DNA of 12,968 bases from Betaproteobacteria bacterium. Its GTDB lineage: Bacteria; Pseudomonadota; Gammaproteobacteria; Burkholderiales; Casimicrobiaceae. Positions 5,942 through 12,968 of this stretch are shown piece after piece (positions within the stretch are counted from its first letter, which is position 1; each line of letters begins with the position of its first letter). The position numbers and the translations under genes are program-made. Below the pieces are notes generated by a model. The model had not been told where the DNA came from, did no database searches, and saw only the letters and a program-made list of their open reading frames with translations. The DNA lies in assembly GCA_005883655.1 (NCBI GenBank), contig VBDA01000073.1, positions 1-12,968 on the forward strand, given 5' to 3'.

Positions 5942-7768
5942 ATGGCCTCCAGTCCCGTCAAAACGCCGCGTGCGCCGCCCGCCCCAGCCGCCGAGGGCAC
6001 CAAGGAGCAGGTCACCAAGACCCCGGACCGCCGGCTCCGATTAGAGGACATCCTGAAGCTGATGGTTGCCGACGGTCTGGTGTCGACGACGGAGGCGGAA
6101 AAGCTCGCTCGCTCGCGCACCCAGCGCTTCGAGACTCCGCTCGAGTTGATCTCCGACCAGAAATGGCATTCGCTGGCGCCGCCACGCAAGGTGATTACGT
6201 TGGACGCGCTCGTTGAATGGCTGGCCGGCAAGCTGGGTGTTCCGTATCAGCACATCGATCCGCTGAAGATCGATCTGGTCGCGGTAACCGCGACAATGTC
6301 CAACGCTTACGCGGAGCGCTACCGCATTCTGCCGGTCAATGTCGGCGGCGGCATACTCACGGTGGCGACCAGCGAACCGTTTGTCCGCTCGTGGGCGGAT
6401 GAGCTCGAGCAGATCCTGCGACTGCGAATCAAGCTGGTATTCGCCAACCCGCAGGATATCCGACGCTTCCTGGGCGAGTTCTTCAGTCTCGCCCGGTCGA
6501 TGAAAAAGGCCCAGGAGACGTCGAAGGGTGACATCTCGCTGGCACGCAACTTCGAGCAACTCGTTGAACTGGGCAAACACGGGCAGCTCGACGCCAACGA
6601 TCAGCACGTCGTCCACATCGTCGACTGGCTATGGCAGTACGCCTTCGAACAGCGCGCGTCCGATATTCACATCGAGCCCCGGCGAGACAGCGGTGTCGTT
6701 CGTTTTCGCATCGACGGCGTGCTGCATCAGGTGTACGCGATTCCGAACCCGGTGCTGATCGCGATGACGAGTCGGATCAAGCTGCTGGCGCGGATGGAGA
6801 TCGTCGAAAAGCGGCGGCCCCAGGACGGCCGCATCAAGACCATCTCTCCCAACGGGACGGAAATCGAGCTTCGCATCTCGACCATGCCGACCGCGTTTGG
6901 CGAAAAAGTGGTAATGCGTATCTTTACGCCCGACGTGCTGGTGCGCGACTTCGAGGAGCTCGGATTCGCCGGCGAGGATCGCGAACGCTGGGAAAAGATG
7001 ATCAAGGAGCCCTACGGAATCATACTGGTCACCGGACCGACCGGTTCGGGAAAGACGACGACGCTGTATTCTACAATGAAGCAGCTGGCGACTCCCGAGG
7101 TCAACGTCTGCTCGATCGAGGACCCGATCGAAATGATCGCGCCGGAGTTCAATCAGATGCAGGTGCAGCCGGGGATCGGAGTCGACTTCGCCAGCGGTGT
7201 TCGCACGCTGTTGCGTCAGGATCCGGACATCATCATGGTGGGCGAGATCCGGGACCGCGACACCGCCGACATGGCGGTACAGGCGGCGCTCACCGGTCAC
7301 CTGGTGCTCTCGTCGCTGCACACCAACGATGCGCCGACCGCGATCACCCGCTTGCTCGATCTTGGTGTTCCGCCCTACCTAATCAATTCGACGGTGATCG
7401 GCGTCATGGCCCAGCGCCTGGTGCGTACCCTTTGTCCGCATTGCAAAAAGGCGGGGGACCCGCCCGAGGCAGACACCTGGCGGATGCTGACGGCGCCATT
7501 CGTCGCGGATCTGCCGCAGCAGGTGCAAACCGCCGCGGGGTGCCTGGAGTGCCGGATGACCGGCTACTACGGCCGGCTCGGTTTGTACGAAATCATGGCG
7601 CTCAGCGCATCGCTGCGGCACCTGATCCATAAGGAGTCGGACGATGCCAAGATCCGGGAGGTCGCGTACAAGGAAGGCATGAAGCCGCTACGCGTTTCCG
7701 GCGCGATGAAAATCGCCCAGGGATTCACGACTCCGGAGGAAGTGGTTAAAGTCGTTCCACTCGGCTGA
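5942..7768 (+). CDS. GspE/PilB-family type II secretion / type IV pilus ATPase
   Basis: Hexameric cytoplasmic ATPase of the kind that powers pseudopilus or pilus assembly. The 608-aa protein has a low-complexity N-terminus (about 1-30), a T2SSE N-terminal domain (about 35-185, with LPVNVGGGILTVATSEP), the N2 domain with ASDIHIEPRRDSGVVRFRIDGVL, and the ATPase core. In the core, Walker A is GPTGSGKT (365-372, K371), and the segment containing SIEDPIEM forms the Asp box. Walker B is DPDIIMVGEIRD (from D427), and the His box is TGHLVLSSLHTND. The zinc-binding tetracysteine is present (C498, C501, C534, C537). ATG 5942 is chosen because the frame further upstream lies antisense over the macrodomain gene. 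No secretin, pseudopilin or inner-membrane platform gene is in the window, so its system is unknown; GspE and PilB cannot be separated with certainty. Two hairpins follow the stop. Confidence 0.93.
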   Translation: MASSPVKTPRAPPAPAAEGTKEQVTKTPDRRLRLEDILKLMVADGLVSTTEAEKLARSRTQRFETPLELISDQKWHSLAPPRKVITLDALVEWLAGKLGVPYQHIDPLKIDLVAVTATMSNAYAERYRILPVNVGGGILTVATSEPFVRSWADELEQILRLRIKLVFANPQDIRRFLGEFFSLARSMKKAQETSKGDISLARNFEQLVELGKHGQLDANDQHVVHIVDWLWQYAFEQRASDIHIEPRRDSGVVRFRIDGVLHQVYAIPNPVLIAMTSRIKLLARMEIVEKRRPQDGRIKTISPNGTEIELRISTMPTAFGEKVVMRIFTPDVLVRDFEELGFAGEDRERWEKMIKEPYGIILVTGPTGSGKTTTLYSTMKQLATPEVNVCSIEDPIEMIAPEFNQMQVQPGIGVDFASGVRTLLRQDPDIIMVGEIRDRDTADMAVQAALTGHLVLSSLHTNDAPTAITRLLDLGVPPYLINSTVIGVMAQRLVRTLCPHCKKAGDPPEADTWRMLTAPFVADLPQQVQTAAGCLECRMTGYYGRLGLYEIMALSASLRHLIHKESDDAKIREVAYKEGMKPLRVSGAMKIAQGFTTPEEVVKVVPLG

Positions 7769-7770
7769 AG

Positions 7771-7788
7771 CCCGCGATACGTCGCGGG
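7771..7788. terminator. Perfect hairpin directly after the GspE stop
   Basis: CCCGCGA (7771-7777), loop TACG, TCGCGGG (7782-7788): a perfect 7-bp GC-rich stem with a UNCG-type tetraloop, 2 nt after TGA 7768. No T-tract follows, so it is not a classical intrinsic terminator. It could protect the mRNA 3' end or pause transcription. Confidence 0.4.
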
Positions 7789-7815
7789 AAGCGCCTGACG
7801 CTACGTCGCCACCCC

Positions 7816-7838
7816 AAGGTCCGCGATCGCCGGACCTT
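7816..7838. terminator. Second perfect hairpin between convergent genes
   Basis: AAGGTCCG (7816-7823), a 7-nt loop, CGGACCTT (7831-7838): a perfect 8-bp stem. It lies between the GspE gene and the convergent small ORF, so it could serve both strands. It has no T-tract on either strand. It might be a Rho-assisted 3'-end structure or a copy of an intergenic palindrome family. Confidence 0.4.
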
Positions 7839-7874
7839 CGCCGGTGACGCCGCAAGCATTCTCTCAACGGTTCC

Positions 7875-8069
7875 TTACTTCAGGCCCCGTCCGCGACCGT
7901 GTTCGCTGATTCGCGAACGCGCGCGCGGCGGTTCCTGACCTTTGCTGCCAGCATCTGGCGGCGCCGGATCCGGCGCCGGCGTGGCTGCAGGATGGTGACC
8001 GAGATTCGGATCGACCGAAGGCGCGCCGTGCGACGGATCGGGTTTCGCAGCGGGTTTGTTTTTCCTCAT
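7875..8069 (-). CDS. Small proline/alanine-rich hypothetical protein (64 aa)
   Basis: Unrecognised 64-aa protein. It begins MRKNKPAAKPDPSHG, has a Pro/Ala/Asp middle (AATPAPDPAPPDAG) and ends in a basic tail (RARSRISEHGRGRGLK). It has no Cys, no signal peptide and no membrane segment, and is probably disordered and soluble. ATG 8069 is preferred over a TTG at 8090 because GGAA lies about 7 nt upstream of it. Codon use (many CCG, GCG and GAT) resembles the neighbouring genes, and the opposite strand offers no better gene over most of the span. It is divergent from the peptidase gene, with only 39 bp between the two starts, and convergent with GspE. It could be a spurious frame; low-complexity small proteins of this type are common in proteobacteria. 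No function can be assigned. Confidence 0.48.
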   Translation of the reverse strand: MRKNKPAAKPDPSHGAPSVDPNLGHHPAATPAPDPAPPDAGSKGQEPPRARSRISEHGRGRGLK

Positions 8070-8092
8070 GGATTTTTCCGTTGGATGCAAAC

Positions 8093-8101
8093 TGCTATTC
8101 T
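8093..8101 (+). promoter_or_regulatory. Extended -10 element before the peptidase gene
   Basis: TGCTATTCT (8093-8101) is an extended -10 (TGn plus TATTCT). The upstream -35 region is poor (a T-run at 8073-8077), which an extended -10 can tolerate. Transcription would start at about 8108-8109, the ATG itself. The same 11 bases, TGCTATTCTCC, recur before the helicase gene at 10342-10352. Confidence 0.42.
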
Positions 8102-8108
8102 CCGCCGC

Positions 8109-10202
<2,094 letters not shown>

Positions 10203-10342
10203 CTCGTTGCGCGACTCCCGCCGCGTGGAGAACACAGCACCGGCGGTAAAACACTCTTGAGTCGACGCATCTTTCGGCTCGCGCCCCGTCCAGACCCGCG
10301 AAAGGCCGGTGGAAGCCGAGCCCACTCAGTCGACCTGGAAAT

Positions 10343-10350
10343 GCTATTCT
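10343..10350 (+). promoter_or_regulatory. Extended -10 upstream of the helicase gene
   Basis: The extended -10 runs from TG at 10342-10343 into TATTCT at 10345-10350. The -35 region is not recognisable. The predicted start is near 10358, inside the palindrome at 10357-10370, leaving a leader of about 50 nt. The remaining sequence from the peptidase stop to here (10203-10341) shows no gene and no clear terminator. Confidence 0.35.
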
Positions 10351-10356
10351 CCTGGT

Positions 10357-10370
10357 CGAACGTTCGTTCG
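10357..10370. promoter_or_regulatory. Perfect CGAAC-N4-GTTCG palindrome, candidate LexA (SOS) box
   Basis: CGAAC (10357-10361), GTTC, GTTCG (10366-10370). The arms are perfectly complementary and match the LexA operator of Bacillus and actinobacteria. It lies 6 nt after the -10 element and 36 nt before the start of a UvrD/PcrA-like helicase, where a repressor would block transcription. uvrD is an SOS gene in E. coli, but gamma-proteobacterial LexA normally reads CTGT-N8-ACAG, so the type is unexpected if this is a gammaproteobacterium. Confidence 0.45.
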
Positions 10371-10406
10371 AGTCCCGCTTTGACTGCTTAGCCGGCGCTT
10401 ACACCA

Positions 10407-12557
10407 ATGCCTGAATCGCTGCCGATACCCACGGCCAGCCACCGGCCGCCGCCGCATCACATCCGAAGAGACAATGGCGGCGTTTCTGCGTACCTGGCCG
10501 CATTGAACGCTGAGCAGCGCCGCGCCGTTGAATACGGTGTTGGGCTCGACAAGCTAAGCGAGGCAGGGCCACTGCTCATCATCGCGGGTGCCGGATCAGG
10601 CAAAACCAACACGCTTGCGTATCGCGTCGCACATCTGGTGCTCAGCGGCGCCGACCCGCAGCGGATTCTGCTTCTTACGTTCTCGCGCAGGGCGGCGGAG
10701 GAAATGGTCCGCCGAGCGGGGCACGTGCTGAGCCAAGCGCTCGATGCTCGCGGACGGCGGCGGAACGCCGCGCTGCCTTGGGCAGGGACCTTCCACAGTG
10801 TCGGGGCACGATTGCTGCGCGAGTACGCCGAACGCATCGGGCTCAACGAGTCGTTCACCATTCACGACCGTGGGGACTCCGAAGACTTGCTTGCTATCGT
10901 GCGCCATGAGCTTGGCTTATCCGAGACGAAAAATCGGTTCCCTACCAAGGGGACTTGTCTCGCGATCTATTCCCGCACCGTTAACAGCGGCGTGCCGCTG
11001 GGTGACGTGCTCAAGAAGACTTTTTCTCGATCAGCCCAATGGGAAGAGGAGCTAAGAAAGCTCTTCGACGCCTACGTTGGCGAGAAACAATCGCAAAACG
11101 TGCTCGACTACGACGATTTGCTGCTCTACTGGTCGCAAACCGTCGGTGAGCCAAGCTTGGGTCGGGAAATTGGCGAACGCTTTGATCACGTTCTTGTAGA
11201 TGAATATCAAGACACGAATCGACTTCAGGCGTCCATCTTGCTCGGCATGAAGCCACACGGCCAGGGACTGGCTGTGGTCGGCGACGACGCGCAATCCATC
11301 TATTCGTTTCGGGCGGCTACCGTTCGGAACATCCTGGATTTCCCGAAGCAATTCGAGCCGCCGGCCACTATCATCTCGCTGGAACGCAACTACCGATCCA
11401 CACAACCCATCCTCGATGCTTCCAACGGCATCATCGGCCTGGCGGCGGAGCGCTATACCAAGAACCTGTGGACCGACCGGATTTCTTCAGAGAGGCCAAA
11501 GCTGGTCACGGTTCGCGACGGAGGGGAGCAAGCGCAATATGTCGCCGAGCAGGTACTCGAATATCGTGAGGCCGGCATCGCGCTGAAATCGCAGGCGGTG
11601 CTGTTCAGGAGCTCGAGCCACAGCGCTGAGCTCGAGCTCGAATTGGCCCGTCGTGGTATCCCGTTCGTCAAATACGGCGGCCTCAAATTTCTCGAAGCTG
11701 CTCACATCAAGGATGTGCTGGGCGTCCTTCGATGGGCCGAGAATCCGCGTAGCCGGCTATCAGGCTTCCGGACGGTGAAACTGCTTGCTGGAGTCGGGTC
11801 GGCGACCGCTGCCAAGCTCCTCGACGCCATGGGGGATGCGCCGAATCCCATCGGAGTCATGCAAAATTTCGATATGCCGCCGTCGGTCGCCTCGGATTGG
11901 GCTTTCTTTCGTGAATTGTTCAGCACGCTCCATGCCGCGAAGTCCACCTGGCCCGCCGATATGAACCTGGTCACTCGATGGTACGAGCCGCACTTGCAGC
12001 GCATCTACGAGGACGCCCATATTCGCCAAGGCGATCTTGTTCAATTGCAGCAGATTGCATCGACGTACACCTCGCGCGAGCGGTTTCTGACCGAGATTAC
12101 GCTTGACCCGCCTTCAGCGACGAGCGACGAGGCCGGAATGCCGGGACAAGACGATGACTACTTGATCCTTTCCACGATTCATTCGGCAAAGGGGCAAGAA
12201 TGGATAGCGGTGCAGATTCTCAACGTCGTGGACGGCTGCATTCCATCGGACATGAGCACCGGCTCCAGCGAGGAGATCGAAGAGGAACGGCGGCTCTTGT
12301 ATGTCGCAATGACGCGCGCGAGGAATCACCTGCACCTGATAGTTCCACAACGCTTCTACACGTACCAGCAGTCCAAATCCGGAGACCGCCACGTTTACGC
12401 ACTATTGAGCCGGTTCATACCGGACTGCCTTTTTCATCACTTTGATTCTTGCGCTTGGCCTGTCGTTGAAGAATCAACCGGAGCACCCGCGAAGGCGCCG
12501 CTTCCAACGACCGCGAAGATCGATATTTCGGCACAGGTCCGCGCGCAGTGGAAGTGA
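10407..12557 (+). CDS. UvrD/PcrA-like superfamily 1A DNA helicase
   Basis: ATP-dependent 3'-5' DNA helicase, expected to act in repair or replication restart. All SF1A motifs are present in its 716 aa: Q motif LNAEQRRAVE (Q37), Walker A GAGSGKT (61-67, K66), Ia LTFSRRAAEEM, GTFHS, DYDDLLLYW, and motif II VLVDEYQDT (D265-E266). They continue with motif III VVGDDAQSIYSFRAA, IV LERNYRS, V LSTIHSAKGQEW and VI EEERRLLYVAMTRARNHLHL. TIHSAKGQEW and NVVDGCIPSD mark a stand-alone UvrD-like subgroup, distinct from housekeeping UvrD (HSAKGLEF). The C-terminus is short, without the UvrD tail. ATG 10407 is the first start after an in-frame TAG at 10389; it adds about 30 unconserved residues before the Q motif. 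DNA in places is AT-richer than the neighbours (26 of 60 G+C at 11161-11220), which may signal transfer. A LexA-like box precedes it. Confidence 0.94.
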   Translation: MPESLPIPTASHRPPPHHIRRDNGGVSAYLAALNAEQRRAVEYGVGLDKLSEAGPLLIIAGAGSGKTNTLAYRVAHLVLSGADPQRILLLTFSRRAAEEMVRRAGHVLSQALDARGRRRNAALPWAGTFHSVGARLLREYAERIGLNESFTIHDRGDSEDLLAIVRHELGLSETKNRFPTKGTCLAIYSRTVNSGVPLGDVLKKTFSRSAQWEEELRKLFDAYVGEKQSQNVLDYDDLLLYWSQTVGEPSLGREIGERFDHVLVDEYQDTNRLQASILLGMKPHGQGLAVVGDDAQSIYSFRAATVRNILDFPKQFEPPATIISLERNYRSTQPILDASNGIIGLAAERYTKNLWTDRISSERPKLVTVRDGGEQAQYVAEQVLEYREAGIALKSQAVLFRSSSHSAELELELARRGIPFVKYGGLKFLEAAHIKDVLGVLRWAENPRSRLSGFRTVKLLAGVGSATAAKLLDAMGDAPNPIGVMQNFDMPPSVASDWAFFRELFSTLHAAKSTWPADMNLVTRWYEPHLQRIYEDAHIRQGDLVQLQQIASTYTSRERFLTEITLDPPSATSDEAGMPGQDDDYLILSTIHSAKGQEWIAVQILNVVDGCIPSDMSTGSSEEIEEERRLLYVAMTRARNHLHLIVPQRFYTYQQSKSGDRHVYALLSRFIPDCLFHHFDSCAWPVVEESTGAPAKAPLPTTAKIDISAQVRAQWK

Positions 12558-12561
12558 CACC

Positions 12562-12645
12562 ATGCATGAGGAAATCAAAATCGAATCTTCACCCTTCGTC
12601 GTGCTGATCCTGGCCCGACACATTAGGCCGCGGTCCAAAATATGA
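12562..12645 (+). CDS. Candidate 27-aa small ORF between helicase and Sel1 gene
   Basis: Unrecognised frame encoding MHEEIKIESSPFVVLILARH followed by IRPRSKI. It has a charged N-terminus, a short hydrophobic patch and a basic tail. GGAAG at 12550-12554, inside the end of the helicase gene, lies 7 nt before ATG 12562 and is a good Shine-Dalgarno. The start is 4 nt after the helicase stop. Its TGA (12643-12645) overlaps the Sel1 ATG (12642-12644) as ATGA. The Sel1 gene has no Shine-Dalgarno of its own, so translation through this frame may deliver ribosomes to it. It could also be chance in an 84-bp gap. Nothing suggests a biochemical role for the peptide. Confidence 0.42.
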   Translation: MHEEIKIESSPFVVLILARHIRPRSKI

Positions 12646-12968
12646 AAGCAGCGGTTCAAGGCCTATTGGGTGCATTGGCCATTGCGGCCATTCTCGGCAC
12701 AACCGCCGAGGCTGGGCCACTCGAGGAAGGTATCGATGCTTATCACGAGAAAGCGTATGCCAAGGCGGCCGAGCTGTGGCGTCCACTCGCGGAAGCAGGG
12801 AACGCTCCCGCCCAGTACCTTCTCGGTTCCTTGTATGTGGAAGGCAATGGTGTCGAACATGACGATGCGACGGCCTTCATGTGGTTCCAGCGCGCCGCGA
12901 ATCAAGGCGACGCTGCCGCACAGTACAACGTCGGCGCGAGCTATGCCGGAGGTAGGGGGGTTCAGAAG
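12642..12968 (+). CDS. Secreted Sel1-repeat (TPR-like) protein, 3' end outside window
   Basis: Exported repeat protein that probably serves as a periplasmic protein-protein scaffold. The frame is open from ATG 12642 to the window end (109 codons). Residues 1-24 are a Sec signal peptide (MKAAVQG, an Ala/Leu/Ile core, AEA|G cleavage). Then comes a helical segment, YHEKAYAKAAELWRPLAEAG. Sel1 repeats follow: APAQYLLGSLYVEGNGVEHD with ATAFMWFQRAANQGD, then AAAQYNVGASYAGGRGVQK, where the sequence is cut. The spacing of Y-x-x-G-x-x-Y and A-x-x-W is typical of Sel1. There is no Shine-Dalgarno; the start overlaps the stop of the small ORF upstream (ATGA), so coupling is likely. It follows the helicase in the same direction but need not be functionally related. 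Such proteins have varied roles, so no pathway is proposed. Confidence 0.85.
   Translation, partial: MKAAVQGLLGALAIAAILGTTAEAGPLEEGIDAYHEKAYAKAAELWRPLAEAGNAPAQYLLGSLYVEGNGVEHDDATAFMWFQRAANQGDAAAQYNVGASYAGGRGVQK

Noticed and set aside
7899..8084. Upstream extension of the peptidase frame
   Set aside because: It is Arg-rich, opposes the small proline-rich ORF, and would bury the signal peptide inside the protein.
10203..10342. Possible terminator after the peptidase gene
   Set aside because: Only an imperfect long-range pairing of GGCTCG with CGAGCC is visible, without a T-tract. It is not supportable as a terminator.
10357..12968. Helicase plus Sel1 protein as an antiphage defence island
   Set aside because: There is no nuclease, sensor, integrase or other defence gene in the window, and the Sel1 protein is exported. 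Adjacency alone is not enough.

Overview
The window reads as chromosomal DNA of a high-GC Gram-negative bacterium, most likely a proteobacterium of the gamma/beta kind. The basis is an AlgZ/AlgR-like LytS–LytTR pair, an Escherichia-type PncB, a GspE/PilB-type secretion ATPase, a YmdB-like macrodomain protein and a short CorA. No rRNA, tRNA, CRISPR array, insertion sequence or canonical stem-plus-T-tract terminator is visible. The species cannot be fixed from the sequence alone.

Layout. Bases 1-1853: 3' part of a LytS-type membrane histidine kinase overlapping its LytTR response regulator by 4 bp. Bases 1879-2980: a promoter-like pair, a 37-codon candidate small ORF, and a CDF zinc/cadmium efflux transporter that overlaps it by ATGA. 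Bases 2989-3954 (minus): a CorA-type magnesium/divalent-metal transporter, convergent with the CDF gene. Bases 3955-4118: a divergent intergenic region with phased GAGCGTC elements. Bases 4119-5330: nicotinate phosphoribosyltransferase (pncB). Bases 5333-5845 (minus): a macrodomain ADP-ribose hydrolase, stopping 2 bp from pncB. Bases 5942-7768: an orphan GspE/PilB ATPase followed by two perfect hairpins. Bases 7875-8069 (minus): a 64-aa proline-rich small protein. Bases 8109-10202: a large secreted M3-like zinc peptidase of unrecognised family. Bases 10357-12557: a UvrD/PcrA-like helicase behind a perfect CGAAC-N4-GTTCG (LexA-type) palindrome. Bases 12562-12968: a 27-aa candidate small ORF coupled by ATGA to a secreted Sel1-repeat protein cut by the window edge.

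How the genes relate. Most are single-gene units typical of a housekeeping region. Two transporters share a metal-homeostasis theme, with efflux by CDF and Mg2+ uptake by CorA. pncB (NAD salvage) and the macrodomain enzyme (ADP-ribose clearance) both touch NAD/ADP-ribose metabolism.

The least ordinary signals are regulatory. Three putative -10 elements each lie about 7 nt upstream of an ATG that has no Shine-Dalgarno sequence, which suggests leaderless transcripts. Two small ORFs sit in ATGA overlap with the next gene. A Gram-positive-style SOS box precedes the helicase. I see no convincing complete new multi-gene system; the orphan secreted peptidase and the small-ORF/leaderless arrangement are the best leads.
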